From assembly GCA_913065125.1 (NCBI GenBank), contig CAJYAG010000003.1, forward strand, positions 186,001 to 250,000: a stretch of DNA of 64,000 bases, given 5' to 3'. The DNA comes from an uncultured Flavobacteriaceae bacterium. GTDB lineage: Bacteria; Bacteroidota; Bacteroidia; Flavobacteriales; Flavobacteriaceae. The notes under the pieces are model-generated. The model was not told where the DNA came from, made no database searches, and saw only the letters and a list, made by a program, of their open reading frames with translations. Positions 1-9,607 of the stretch are shown piece by piece. The translations under genes were made by a program, and so were the position numbers. The stretch's first letter is position 1. Each line of letters opens with the position of its first letter.

Positions 1-20
1 TATCCATAAGTGTTTTTAGG

Positions 21-1520
21 TTAGTTTTTTCTCCAGAAAAAAGGAGAAAATAAGATAAGTACTGTAAATAATTCTAAACGTCCAATAAGCATTAAAAATG
101 CACAAAACCATTTCGCTGCGTTAGACAAATGCGCAAAATTATCAACCGGACTTACAGAGCCAATTGCGGGTCCGATATTGCCTAAAGAAGAACCAGCGGC
201 ACCTAATGCAGAAGTAAAATCTAATCCTAAGAAAGTTAAGATGACAGAGGATACAACAAAAATAAGCATATAAATAATAAAGAAAGAAATAATATTAAAC
301 ACAATCGTATGACTTACTGGTTTGTTGTCATATCTAACCGGAATAATTGCATTTGGGTGTAATGCTTTTTTAAATTCTAAGAAACTACTTTTTAGCATGA
401 TAATATGACGTACAATTTTTACACCACCACTTGTAGAACCTGCAGATCCGCCTACAAAAAACAACGCAAAGAAAATTCCAGTTGCAAAGAAACTCCACAT
501 GGTAAAATCTGCACTAACAAATCCGGTTGTTGTAATTACAGAAATTACTTGAAAGAGAGAATGCCTAATTGCACTTTCTACTTCACCAAAAATCTTTGGA
601 TGAGCTACAGTGGTTTTAAGTGTAGGATCTTGGTAAAAAATGATGATTACTGCTATTATAGTAGCAATGGTTAAAGTCCCAAAAAAGTAATATTTAAACT
701 CCTCGCTTTGAAAGACTTTACGCACCTTTCCTTTTAAAGCAAAATACGTAAGTACAAAATTTGTTCCCGCAATAAACATAAAAAGAATTATGATATATTG
801 AACTAAAGGCATTGCGTTATAATGAGCAATGCTTGCATTTTTTGTAGAAAAACCTCCAGTACTCATGGTTGCCATTGAATGATTTATGGCATCAAACCAA
901 GTCATTCCAGCAAATTTTAGTAGGAAAAATTCACTAAAAGTTAAAGCCACATAAATTAACCATAAACGCTTTGCTGTATCAGAAATTCTTGGATGTAATT
1001 TATCAGTTGATGGCCCTGGAGCTTCTGCCATAAAAAGCTGCATTCCTCCAATTCCTAATAAAGGTAAAATGGCAATTGTTAGCACAATAATTCCCATTCC
1101 TCCTATCCAATGAGTTGCACTTCGCCAGAATAATATACCTTTTGGCATACTTTCTATGTCTGATAAAATAGAAGAACCCGTAGTAGAATAACCAGACAAT
1201 GTTTCGAAAAAAGCATTTGTAATTTCTGGAATCGCGCCACTAAAAAGATAGGGGAGCATTCCTGTAATAGATAAGGTTAACCAACCTAATGTTACAATTA
1301 AATACCCTTCTTTTTTTTGGATATTTGTTGAGATTGGTTTGTTGAAAAAGTACAATAATAAACCTAAAAAAACCGTAACGATTCCTGCGTTTAAAATACC
1401 GTACTTTGCATCCTCCTGATGATAAATGCTAAACGGAACAGCGATAAACATAAAAACCCCGTTTAAAATAGCTGTTAAGCCAAGAAAACGGTAAATAATT
1501 TTTAAGTTTAGCGATCTCAT
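21..1520 (-). CDS. trkH: Trk/Ktr potassium uptake protein, membrane subunit
   Basis: Polytopic inner-membrane protein of 499 aa that forms the K+-conducting subunit of a Trk/Ktr system. Hydrophobic segments run through the whole protein. The repeated pore-loop signature of the family is visible, for example SGYSTTGSS near residue 110, TMSTGGFST near 218 and GGSAGSTSGG near 357; the glycines form the K+ filter. Its start lies 3 bases after the stop of the upstream TrkA gene on the same strand, so the two are almost certainly co-transcribed and the cytoplasmic NAD-binding TrkA subunit gates this channel. Length is normal for the family and the ORF is intact. Family assignment is secure; TrkH versus KtrB naming is less so. 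Confidence 0.95.
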   Translation of the reverse strand: MRSLNLKIIYRFLGLTAILNGVFMFIAVPFSIYHQEDAKYGILNAGIVTVFLGLLLYFFNKPISTNIQKKEGYLIVTLGWLTLSITGMLPYLFSGAIPEITNAFFETLSGYSTTGSSILSDIESMPKGILFWRSATHWIGGMGIIVLTIAILPLLGIGGMQLFMAEAPGPSTDKLHPRISDTAKRLWLIYVALTFSEFFLLKFAGMTWFDAINHSMATMSTGGFSTKNASIAHYNAMPLVQYIIILFMFIAGTNFVLTYFALKGKVRKVFQSEEFKYYFFGTLTIATIIAVIIIFYQDPTLKTTVAHPKIFGEVESAIRHSLFQVISVITTTGFVSADFTMWSFFATGIFFALFFVGGSAGSTSGGVKIVRHIIMLKSSFLEFKKALHPNAIIPVRYDNKPVSHTIVFNIISFFIIYMLIFVVSSVILTFLGLDFTSALGAAGSSLGNIGPAIGSVSPVDNFAHLSNAAKWFCAFLMLIGRLELFTVLILFSPFFWRKN

Positions 1521-1523
1521 ACT

Positions 1524-2873
1524 TTAAGATTTGAATAATTCTTCAACAATAGAAATTGCTTCAGGTAAACAAAAAACAATGGCTTTGTCACCAGTTTTTA
1601 TTTGAAAGTTACCAAAAGACATCAATGCTTCTCCATCTCTTATAATTCCACCAAAAACTGCTTCTCGTGGAAATTTTAATTCTTTGATTGGTTTTTTAGT
1701 TACTTTAGAGTTTTGCTTAACTTCAAACTCAAAAATTTCTGCATCTATATTGTGTAAATTAGCAAGGGCAAGTACTTCGCCTTTTCTAATATGTTTAAAA
1801 ATACTACTTGCTGCTAATAATTTTTTGTTGATTAACGTATCAATTCCAATAGTTTGAGATATGTTCATATAATCCATGTTCTCTACTAAGGCAATTGTTT
1901 TTTTAACACCTTTAGATTTTGCAACTAAACAAGACATTATGTTGGTTTCAGAATTGCCAGTTACAGCAATAAAGGCATCCATTTCTCTAATGTTTTCTTC
2001 TTCTAAGAGCTCAATATCTCTTCCATCACCATTAATTACTAAAGCATTCGATAATTTATCAGCAATATCAAAAGCTCTATCTTTATTTTTTTCAATTATT
2101 TTAACCTTGAAGTTTTCTTTACAAAGATTTCTTGCTGTTTTAAAGCCTATACTACTTCCGCCTAAAATCATAACATTTTTAATTGTCACTTGTTTTTGAC
2201 CAATTATAGGATATAGCTTTTCAATACTGCTTTTTGGAACAGAAAAATACACTTGATCTTTAATATTGTAAACTGTATCTCCACGAGGAATTATTGTTTG
2301 AGCAACGCCCTCACGTTTAATAGCGATGGTGATAAAATCTACTAAAGGAAATTTTTCTTTTGCTTCTTTAACGGTTAAATCTAAAATAGGAGATTTGTAC
2401 TCTAAGGTTGTCCCCATAATGTTAAATAGCCCTTTTTCAAACTCAACCGTGTCATTAAATGAAGATTGATATAACAACATTTTTATTTCGTTAGCAGCTA
2501 ATTCTTGCGGAGAAATCATAATATCTACTCCAAATTTCCTAAAATCAACAACATCATTTTTTAAAAGCTCTGGATTGTCTATTCTAGCAATTGTTTTTTT
2601 TACACCAAGTGCTTTACCAATAACCGAAACTGTGAAATTGGTGTTCTGAGATTCTGTTACAGCCAATAATAAATCGGCTGAGTCTATTCCTATTTCTTTT
2701 AAAAGTTTAATAGAAGTAGCATCTCCTTTTTTGGTAATAACGTCTAAATGATTGTTTATGTATTCTAGTTTATCTCCATCAAAGTCAATAACATAAGTGT
2801 CTTGAGCCTCGTAAGATAATAATTTAGCTAAATGGAAACCAACGTCTCCAGCACCAGCTATTATAATTTTCAT
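1524..2873 (-). CDS. trkA: Trk system K+ uptake regulatory protein, two RCK domains
   Basis: Peripheral cytoplasmic subunit (449 aa) that binds NAD(H) and controls the TrkH channel. It has two tandem RCK units. The first begins MKIIIAGAGDVGFHLAK, a Rossmann GxGxxG motif; the second has the related MILGGSSIGFKTARNL near residue 240. Each is followed by a TrkA-C region. A longer reading frame begins at 2963, but its extra 30 residues are aromatic-rich and precede the conserved Rossmann start, so I place the start at the ATG at 2873. The stop is 3 bases from trkH. The gene is divergent from radC, with about 130 bases between the starts. Confidence 0.95.
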   Translation of the reverse strand: MKIIIAGAGDVGFHLAKLLSYEAQDTYVIDFDGDKLEYINNHLDVITKKGDATSIKLLKEIGIDSADLLLAVTESQNTNFTVSVIGKALGVKKTIARIDNPELLKNDVVDFRKFGVDIMISPQELAANEIKMLLYQSSFNDTVEFEKGLFNIMGTTLEYKSPILDLTVKEAKEKFPLVDFITIAIKREGVAQTIIPRGDTVYNIKDQVYFSVPKSSIEKLYPIIGQKQVTIKNVMILGGSSIGFKTARNLCKENFKVKIIEKNKDRAFDIADKLSNALVINGDGRDIELLEEENIREMDAFIAVTGNSETNIMSCLVAKSKGVKKTIALVENMDYMNISQTIGIDTLINKKLLAASSIFKHIRKGEVLALANLHNIDAEIFEFEVKQNSKVTKKPIKELKFPREAVFGGIIRDGEALMSFGNFQIKTGDKAIVFCLPEAISIVEELFKS

Positions 2874-3001
2874 AAAATTAAAAAATGAAAGATAGTGTAC
2901 AAAGGTATTGTTCTTTAATGGTATCCACAAAAAAAAGAATCTAATATTCGATTTTAACCACATAAATAAACCTTATATTTATTCTTAAAATTGCTAAAAA
3001 A

Positions 3002-3688
3002 ATGAAAAAATTAACCATTAAATCTTGGGCGATAGAAGATCGGCCAAGAGAAAAACTAATATTAAAAGGAAAATCTGTTTTAACTGATGCAGAATTGATA
3101 GCAATTCTTATTGGTTCTGGAACAAAAAAAGAAAGTGCTGTAGAATTGAGTAAAAGAATTTTAAACTCTGTAAATAACAATATTAATAAACTAGCTGCTT
3201 TAACTTTTGAACAATTAAAAGAATTTAAAGGAATTGGTGAAGCGAGAGCCGTAAGTATTATTACAGCTTTAGAATTAGGGAAAAGAAGACATTTTGAGCA
3301 GGTTGAGCTAAAACCAATTATGAAAAGTAGTAAAGACGCTTTTCAAATAATGCAACCAATTATTGGAGAATTAGAGCACGAAGAATTTTGGGTGTTGTAT
3401 TTAAATAATTCGAATGCAGTAATTGCTAAAATACAATTAAGCAAAGGAGGAATCACTGCTACAATGGTTGATGTTAGGTTGTTGTTTAAAAAAGCAGTTG
3501 AGCTAGCAACTGTTGGAATTATTGTATGTCATAATCATCCTTCAGGGAAATTAACGCCAAGTAAATCGGATGAATTGTTAACTCAGAAAATTAAAGAAGC
3601 CGGACTCACATTAGATATAAAATTGCTAGATCATTTAATTATCACACAAAAAGATTATTTTAGCTTTGCAGACAACCAAAAGCTTTAA
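3002..3688 (+). CDS. radC: RadC family (JAB/MPN domain) protein
   Basis: Protein of 228 aa with the standard RadC architecture. The N-terminal UPF0758 part contains a helix-hairpin-helix (KGIGEARAVSI near residue 77), and the C-terminal half is a JAB1/MPN metalloprotease-like fold with the motif HNHPSG at about 177-182 followed by Ser and Asp at about 188-190. The family was named for DNA repair, but that role is doubtful; the biochemical activity of RadC is not established. Full-length and intact. Monocistronic on sequence, divergent from trkA and upstream of a glycan gene with a TTG start. Confidence 0.93.
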   Translation: MKKLTIKSWAIEDRPREKLILKGKSVLTDAELIAILIGSGTKKESAVELSKRILNSVNNNINKLAALTFEQLKEFKGIGEARAVSIITALELGKRRHFEQVELKPIMKSSKDAFQIMQPIIGELEHEEFWVLYLNNSNAVIAKIQLSKGGITATMVDVRLLFKKAVELATVGIIVCHNHPSGKLTPSKSDELLTQKIKEAGLTLDIKLLDHLIITQKDYFSFADNQKL

Positions 3689-3709
3689 ATTAATACTTAT
3701 TTATATAAT

Positions 3710-5014
3710 TTGATACTCGTATATACACATAAAATAACCCCAAGATTACGTTATATCTTTAAACATATTTTTACCAGAATTTTGCAAATTCCGGTAGATT
3801 TTACAACTACAATAGAAGAGTTTATCGCCTTTAATGGTTTAAAAATGACCTATTCAAAGGCGCCACTTGGAAGCGAGTTTTTTGTAAGAAATAACGATTT
3901 GTTATTTGAACAAGGAGTAAACGATTTAGACATTACTGTTTTTCATTGGGAAGAAACTCCGTGTTTTTTTAATGCAGGTTCTAAATCTGTGATTCCGTTT
4001 GATATTTTTGCTGCAAGTTTTTATTTATTAAGCAGGTACGAAGAATATTTACCACATGTAAGAGACGTGCATGGCCGTTTTACAGCAGAACAAAGTTTAG
4101 CCTTTAAATATCGATTTTTAGAAAAGCCCTTGGTAGATATTTGGGCGTATCAATTTTTAGAAAAACTCAAAGAAAAATTTCCAGATTATGCATATAAAAA
4201 CAGAAGTTACAATTATATTTCTACCGTAGATATTGACAATGCTTATGCTTATAAGCACAAAAGCTTGGTGCGAACTTTTGGAGCATTTATTAAAGATTTT
4301 TTCACCTTAAAACTTCGAAATTTTTGGGATCGATTTGCTGTAATTACAAATATTAAAAAAGATCCATACAATACTTTTAGCGGAATTTTATCACTACAAA
4401 AAAAATATAAAGTACCTACTATCTTCTTTTTTTTAGTTGCAGATTATACCACTTTTGACACCAATGTTTCTCCTGCAAAAAACAAATTTAAATTACTGAT
4501 AAAATCGATGGTAGATTATGCAAAAGTAGGTTTGCATCCTTCTTATTTTTCGATGAAAGACGAAACAATTCTAAAGAAAGAAAAAGAGCGATTAGAAGCA
4601 ATTACAAACATGCCGATGGAAAAATCTAGGCAGCATTTTTTGCGATTTAGTTTGCCAGAAACCTATCAACATTTAATCGATTTAGAAATAAAAGAAGATT
4701 ATTCTATGGGCTATGCAAGTCATGTTGGATTTAGAGCAAGTACGTGTACTCCTTTTTATTTTTACGATTTAGATTTTGAAATTCAAACACCATTAAAAAT
4801 TGTTCCTTTTGCATTGATGGATACAACTTTAAACGATTATATGGAATTGACACCACGACAATCATTAGGGAAAATTAGAGAATTAAAAAACGAAGTAAAA
4901 GCAGTAAACGGAACATTTGTTACGTTGTTTCATAACGAAAGTTTAAGTGATTATTTGCGATGGAAAGGTTGGAGTAAAGTATACGAATCGATGTTGAAAA
5001 TTGCAACCGATTAA
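3710..5014 (+). CDS. Polysaccharide deacetylase-like protein
   Basis: Protein of 434 aa resembling the polysaccharide deacetylase-like proteins found with surface-glycan genes in Bacteroidota. The central part shows a degenerate NodB pattern: a first Asp motif (STVDIDNAY near residue 167) and a His motif (GLHPSYFS near 277), then a conserved block around YASHVGFRA near 340. The expected substrate is an N-acetylated cell-surface polysaccharide, but this is inferred from family only. The start used is TTG at 3710; no ATG is available near it and the reading frame opens directly with the conserved-looking ILVYTHK. One base separates its stop from the next gene, indicating translational coupling. 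Confidence 0.78.
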   Translation: MILVYTHKITPRLRYIFKHIFTRILQIPVDFTTTIEEFIAFNGLKMTYSKAPLGSEFFVRNNDLLFEQGVNDLDITVFHWEETPCFFNAGSKSVIPFDIFAASFYLLSRYEEYLPHVRDVHGRFTAEQSLAFKYRFLEKPLVDIWAYQFLEKLKEKFPDYAYKNRSYNYISTVDIDNAYAYKHKSLVRTFGAFIKDFFTLKLRNFWDRFAVITNIKKDPYNTFSGILSLQKKYKVPTIFFFLVADYTTFDTNVSPAKNKFKLLIKSMVDYAKVGLHPSYFSMKDETILKKEKERLEAITNMPMEKSRQHFLRFSLPETYQHLIDLEIKEDYSMGYASHVGFRASTCTPFYFYDLDFEIQTPLKIVPFALMDTTLNDYMELTPRQSLGKIRELKNEVKAVNGTFVTLFHNESLSDYLRWKGWSKVYESMLKIATD

Positions 5015-5015
5015 G

Positions 5016-5885
5016 ATGATTCAATTTTTAAAAAGAAATCAAATTGATGAAGAAAAATACAATAATTGTATTGCTGTTTCTTTGCAAAGTAGAATGTACG
5101 CCTATTCTTGGTATTTAGATGTTGTTGTAGATAATTGGTCCGTTTTGGTTTTAGATGATTATGATGCAGTAATGCCTTTGCCTTTTCAGAAAAAATATTT
5201 AATTTCATCTATTTCACAACCTTTTTTCACACAGCAATTGGGTGTTTTTTCTAAGCGAGCAATCACTAAAAACAATCACGAAGAATTTTTAAAAAGCATT
5301 CCGAGAAAATTTTTAAAAATGGCATTGCAATTCAATTCAGAAAACAATCTTTCTAAAGAAACTATCATTAAAAAAAATAATTATATTTTATCTTTAAATG
5401 ATGACTATAAAACGCTTTACAATTCTTTTTCTAAGGGACGCAAACATGCAATTCAACAAGGTTTGAAGGAGCAATTTGCCCTAGCGCAAGTTTCTTTCTC
5501 TGAAATACTAAAATTGTCTAAAAAACATTATTCTTTTAAAGAAGTTACAGCAAAAGAATTTCAAAAACTCACAAACTTAGTTGAGGTTCTGCAGCATAAA
5601 AATTCGGTAAAAATAATTGGAGTAAAGGTTGATGGTGAATTAATTGGCGGATCTGTTTTTGCTTTTGATTCGAAAAGAATTGTTTATTTGTTTTCTGCAG
5701 TTTCTGGAATTGGAAAAGAAAAACAAGTGGCAAGTTTGTTGTTGAATCATATCATTAAAGAACATTCAAATTCAGAATTAATTTTAGACTTTGAAGGTTC
5801 TCAAATCTCTGGAATTGCAAAATTCTTTAAAAGTTTTGGCGCAAAGCCCGAAACCTATTTTTTACTTAAAAAATGGTTGCTGTAA
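5016..5885 (+). CDS. GNAT/FemAB-like acyltransferase family protein
   Basis: Cytoplasmic protein of 289 aa with the look of FemAB/GNAT-fold proteins of flavobacterial polysaccharide clusters. Features include a central SKGRKHAIQQGLK segment (FemAB-type (K/R)GRR-like region) and a C-terminal GNAT half with GGSVFAF and LDFEGSQISGIAKFFKSFGA, a pattern typical of proteins that transfer aminoacyl or acyl groups to glycans. I start at the ATG at 5016, one base after the upstream stop, rather than at an in-frame TTG at 5001 that would overlap it. The 3' end overlaps the convergent flippase gene by 31 bases. Exact substrate unknown. Confidence 0.75.
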   Translation: MIQFLKRNQIDEEKYNNCIAVSLQSRMYAYSWYLDVVVDNWSVLVLDDYDAVMPLPFQKKYLISSISQPFFTQQLGVFSKRAITKNNHEEFLKSIPRKFLKMALQFNSENNLSKETIIKKNNYILSLNDDYKTLYNSFSKGRKHAIQQGLKEQFALAQVSFSEILKLSKKHYSFKEVTAKEFQKLTNLVEVLQHKNSVKIIGVKVDGELIGGSVFAFDSKRIVYLFSAVSGIGKEKQVASLLLNHIIKEHSNSELILDFEGSQISGIAKFFKSFGAKPETYFLLKKWLL

Positions 5886-7120
5886 AGTTTCCAAAATAAA
5901 ATAGCCGAAACAATTCCTGTACCCCACATTAAAGAAGCTGAAGTGATTGCTGCGCCTTTGATTCCGTATGTAGGAACCAAATAATAATTGCTAAAAACAT
6001 TGACAACTAATGCAAAAGAAGTGATGTAAAAGTTTACATGTGCTTTGCCTATTGATGACAATAGATTGCCAAATAATCCTCTGAAGATTAAGATGCCGCA
6101 AACACCAACAATTAAAATTAAAAAGGAGGTTTTGTATTGTTTGAAACCTGTATCAAACAGGTTCAAAATAACATCTGCAAATAACCAAAAGAAAAGGCAA
6201 AAACCTAAACTTAAAATAGTAAACAACAACATGTAGCTTTTGATGTATTTTACAATGTGTTTTTTGTTGTATATGTGTTCTGTAAATGAAACAAAATCTG
6301 CATTGATAAACGCTCTTGGTAAAAACAATAAACTCAACGGAATTAGAGAAATGTATTTGTAATTGGTTACCATTTCTGCATCATTTAATAAAAAACCAAT
6401 TAGCAAGATATCGATGATAAACAGCAATTGAGTTACCACATTAGATAAGCTTGCAAAAATGCCATATTTCCAAAATGTACGATTTATGATGGCTGGTTTT
6501 TCTTTGAAAATCAAATTGGATTTAAACGTATTTATAAAAAACAGCACAGAAAGAGTTGGTGTTAAAACCAACGCAATTGCATAGCCTTTTTCTTTAAAAT
6601 AATAACTTAAAATCAATACAGAAACCGTTAATACAGTTGTAAAAATAATTTCTGTAAATGCAAATAATTTGTTTTTGTGTTGTAATCTAAATTGAATTTT
6701 CATCAATTCAAATAAATAAGTTGGAATGATGGTTATTGATAAAAAAGCGAGATAATAGTTGGTGTTTTTAAATTTAAAATCGATAAAAAAACTAGCCAAA
6801 ATAATTATGAAAATTAAGATAAAAGTGACCCAAATTCCTTTAAAAAAAGTATAGCGAAACAAGCTTTTTTTCTCTTCATCGGTTTTTAATAACGCACCAT
6901 ATCTTAATAAACTTTGGTGCAACCCAAAGCCTCCAATTGGTATGATGAATAGAATAATATTATAAGCAAAAAGTACAACTCCGAGTTCTTTATTCGGAAT
7001 TAATTGAAGTGCAATCCAAGAGGCAACAAAAGATAAAAGTCGAGAAATTATAGCTGCTGATAAAATATAAGCACCAGCTCTAGAAACAAAATTTTGTATG
7101 TAATTTTTTAATAAATTCAA
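5855..7120 (-). CDS. Oligosaccharide flippase / polysaccharide biosynthesis membrane protein
   Basis: Integral membrane protein of 421 aa with about 12 hydrophobic segments, of the MATE/Wzx (MOP) superfamily. Such proteins flip lipid-linked oligosaccharides across the inner membrane. N-terminal RAGAYILSAAIISRLLSF is typical of the first helix of the flippase family. It lies 6 bases downstream of a GT4 glycosyltransferase gene on the same strand, forming a two-gene unit, and its 3' end runs 31 bases into the oppositely oriented FemAB-like gene. Substrate is not identifiable from sequence. Family is secure; a role in O-antigen or capsule export is inferred. Confidence 0.88.
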   Translation of the reverse strand: MNLLKNYIQNFVSRAGAYILSAAIISRLLSFVASWIALQLIPNKELGVVLFAYNIILFIIPIGGFGLHQSLLRYGALLKTDEEKKSLFRYTFFKGIWVTFILIFIIILASFFIDFKFKNTNYYLAFLSITIIPTYLFELMKIQFRLQHKNKLFAFTEIIFTTVLTVSVLILSYYFKEKGYAIALVLTPTLSVLFFINTFKSNLIFKEKPAIINRTFWKYGIFASLSNVVTQLLFIIDILLIGFLLNDAEMVTNYKYISLIPLSLLFLPRAFINADFVSFTEHIYNKKHIVKYIKSYMLLFTILSLGFCLFFWLFADVILNLFDTGFKQYKTSFLILIVGVCGILIFRGLFGNLLSSIGKAHVNFYITSFALVVNVFSNYYLVPTYGIKGAAITSASLMWGTGIVSAILFWKLYSNHFLSKK

Positions 7121-7126
7121 GAGTTT

Positions 7127-8254
7127 TTAATTGAATGTTTTAAAATACAATTTAGAAAATGTATCAGCAATAACTTCTTTGCTAAATTTAGTTTGTATTA
7201 AAGAATGCATTTTTTCTGTATTTAATTTTGTCGGATTTTTGTACTGTTTTACTATTTCTGTTGTCAAAGCATTTTTATCTTTTACAGGAACAATTGAAAA
7301 GAAATCTTGCGGTTCTAATTCGTTTAAAATTCCCGTATTTGTAGAAATGACAAACGTTCCACATGCAATTGCTTCTGGCATTACAATTCCAAAAGTTTCG
7401 TAATTACTAAAAGAAACACAAAGATTTGCTTCTTGTAAATGTGTGACTACTTCTTTTTGTGAAACATGATTGATAAACTCTACTTTTGCTGTTTTAAAGT
7501 TTAAATCAGTAATTAATTTTTCATAATTTTTTGATGTTCCGCCAATAAATTTCCAAGAAAAACTGTCAATTTTGTTTTCTAAAAGTTTGGCAACTTTTAG
7601 CATGTCAGTACAATTTTTTTGAGCATCATTCAACCCCGAAACATGAACAATTGTAAATGGGTTGTTTTTTTTATCCGAAGGAATAAAAGTGGCTGTGTCA
7701 ACAACATTTCCAACTGTAAAATAGTTTCCTTTTAAACCATAACCTTCCATTCCTTTTTTTAGTTCATTACTAACTGGACATACAAAAGTTGCTTTTTGAG
7801 TAATCAATGTAGAACACATTTTTTGAAAAAAGGAAATGTTGTTTTTTCTAGACTTTAAATAACCAGTCCAATGTTCAGAAATGATAAAAGGAGTTTTTTG
7901 AGTCCATTTTAAATGCAGCGCAAAAATTCCAAACGGATATAAAGTATTAACGTGAATTAAATCAAAACGACCAATCAATTTTAACATATGAATGTACGTT
8001 TTGTAAAACCGAATAGCTTTTAAAATTGGATTCTTACTGTGCTTAACATAACCAATATAGGTTGTTAAATTTCCATCAGTATGTTTGTCAATAATTGTTT
8101 TTGTAATTTTTTTACTAGAAACAATATGTAAAACAGATACAGTGTGTTTTGTGCAAACAGCTTTTGCATGTCTTTCAATAAAATCTCCATTTGTTGGGAA
8201 TTCTTTCGAAGGAAACCAGCTGCATAAAAATAGAATATGTAATTTTTTAGTCAA
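7127..8254 (-). CDS. Family 4 glycosyltransferase
   Basis: Cytosolic or membrane-associated GT-B fold glycosyltransferase of 375 aa. The N-terminal half opens with LHILFLCSWFPSKEFPTNGDF, an acceptor-side motif common in GT4 enzymes. The C-terminal half carries the retaining E(x7)E signature within SNYETFGIVMPEAIACG near residue 282, which binds the nucleotide-sugar donor. It is the first gene of the glycosyltransferase-flippase pair, suggesting assembly of a lipid-linked glycan. Donor and acceptor sugars cannot be read from the sequence. Confidence 0.92.
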   Translation of the reverse strand: MTKKLHILFLCSWFPSKEFPTNGDFIERHAKAVCTKHTVSVLHIVSSKKITKTIIDKHTDGNLTTYIGYVKHSKNPILKAIRFYKTYIHMLKLIGRFDLIHVNTLYPFGIFALHLKWTQKTPFIISEHWTGYLKSRKNNISFFQKMCSTLITQKATFVCPVSNELKKGMEGYGLKGNYFTVGNVVDTATFIPSDKKNNPFTIVHVSGLNDAQKNCTDMLKVAKLLENKIDSFSWKFIGGTSKNYEKLITDLNFKTAKVEFINHVSQKEVVTHLQEANLCVSFSNYETFGIVMPEAIACGTFVISTNTGILNELEPQDFFSIVPVKDKNALTTEIVKQYKNPTKLNTEKMHSLIQTKFSKEVIADTFSKLYFKTFN

Positions 8255-8330
8255 AAAACAGAAACTTTAGTTACAAATATAAAGACTTAAAAGAGTTTTA
8301 AGGTTTGGTTTATATTTATATTTTAGCCAA

Positions 8331-9014
8331 ATGGAAATAAAACACATTTTTTTTGATTTAGACCATACGTTGTGGGATTTTGAAAGAAACTCTAATCTCA
8401 CATTCGAGCAGCTTTTTAAGGCACATGATATTCAATTAGAATTGCAAGATTTTCTAAACGTATACTCTCCGATCAATTTTGAATATTGGAAACTATATAG
8501 AGAAGAAAAAGTGAGCAAAGAAACGTTAAGGTACGGTAGATTAAAAAACACTTTTGATCAATTAAATTATACTGTATCTGATGATTTAATTCATTTATTA
8601 TCAGATAAATACATCGATTTCTTGCCGTTAAATAATCATTTGTTTGATGGTGCAATAGAATTATTAGACTATTTGCAACCAAAATACGAACTACATATTA
8701 TTACCAACGGCTTTGAAGAAGTACAGGGATTAAAGCTAGAAAAATCAGGTATTAGAAGCTATTTTAAAGAAATAATTACGTCAGAATCGGTTGGGGTAAA
8801 AAAGCCAAACCCCAAAGTATTTGAATACGCTTTAGAAAAAGCAAATGCAATTGCAGACAATAGTGTTATGATTGGAGATAATTTAGAGGCTGATATTATC
8901 GGTGCTTTAAATTGCGGAATTTCGAGCATTCACTTTACCGAAGAGAAACATACATTTGAGAATAAAAAATACACTTCTGTTTCTCAACTTTTACAAATAA
9001 AACAATATCTTTAA
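8331..9014 (+). CDS. YjjG family noncanonical pyrimidine nucleotidase (HAD)
   Basis: HAD-superfamily phosphatase of 227 aa. Motif I is FFDLDHTLWDF (residues 7-17, nucleophile Asp and second Asp), motif II ITNGFE near 124, motif III Lys in VGVKKPNPKVF near 154 and motif IV IGDNLEADI near 183. The TLWDFERN context is typical of the YjjG group, which dephosphorylates noncanonical pyrimidine nucleotides (house-cleaning). Divergent from the glycosyltransferase gene and followed, 36 bases later, by a lipoprotein gene on the same strand. Confidence 0.9.
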   Translation: MEIKHIFFDLDHTLWDFERNSNLTFEQLFKAHDIQLELQDFLNVYSPINFEYWKLYREEKVSKETLRYGRLKNTFDQLNYTVSDDLIHLLSDKYIDFLPLNNHLFDGAIELLDYLQPKYELHIITNGFEEVQGLKLEKSGIRSYFKEIITSESVGVKKPNPKVFEYALEKANAIADNSVMIGDNLEADIIGALNCGISSIHFTEEKHTFENKKYTSVSQLLQIKQYL

Positions 9015-9050
9015 GCCCCATTCGTTGTTGATAATGAATATTTAAGTAAA

Positions 9051-9605
9051 ATGAAGAATTTTATAAAAACCCCTACATTTTTAATCTTTATTTTTTTGTT
9101 TTCTTCATGTATTAAACATGTTGATTTTGAACAGATAGAAGATTTAACTGCCGAACCAGTTTATACTACCTCGTTAGTCCACTTTACATTAAATCAGGTT
9201 ACTTTTTTTGATAGAATTAATTCTTTAGAAATTGTAGCACCAATAAGCAAGACATCAAAATTTTTATCACTAAACAGCACTTATGTAAGAGAAAACTTAT
9301 CACTATTAAGTTTAGATTTTGAAATTATAAATGAATTTGATAGAGATTTTACAGTAGATTTTCAATTTTTAGATGATAATGATAAAGTAACACATAGTTT
9401 TAAAACATTTGTTATTGAGTCAAATAATTTAAATTTTTCTACCACAGAGTCTATTGTTGTCTCAGGAAATCAAAAGTTTCTTTCTTCAACTAAAATTAGA
9501 GTTTCTATACAATTATCACCTAGTGCTAATGGAGGCGTTATTAATCCAAATGTAGATAAAAAATTAGTATTTAAAACTGCTGGAACTTTTTTCCTTAAAC
9601 TATAA
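9051..9605 (+). CDS. Putative lipoprotein of unknown function
   Basis: Predicted lipoprotein of 184 aa. A short hydrophobic signal ends in the lipobox FSSC, with Cys at residue 20. The mature part is hydrophilic, with no domain I recognise; the later half has alternating beta-strand-like patterns (FTVDFQFLDDNDKV). Two bases separate its stop from the DUF5723 gene, so the two are an operon. Probably envelope-located, in the periplasm or outer membrane. Function not identified. Confidence 0.85.
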   Translation: MKNFIKTPTFLIFIFLFSSCIKHVDFEQIEDLTAEPVYTTSLVHFTLNQVTFFDRINSLEIVAPISKTSKFLSLNSTYVRENLSLLSLDFEIINEFDRDFTVDFQFLDDNDKVTHSFKTFVIESNNLNFSTTESIVVSGNQKFLSSTKIRVSIQLSPSANGGVINPNVDKKLVFKTAGTFFLKL

Positions 9606-9607
9606 AT

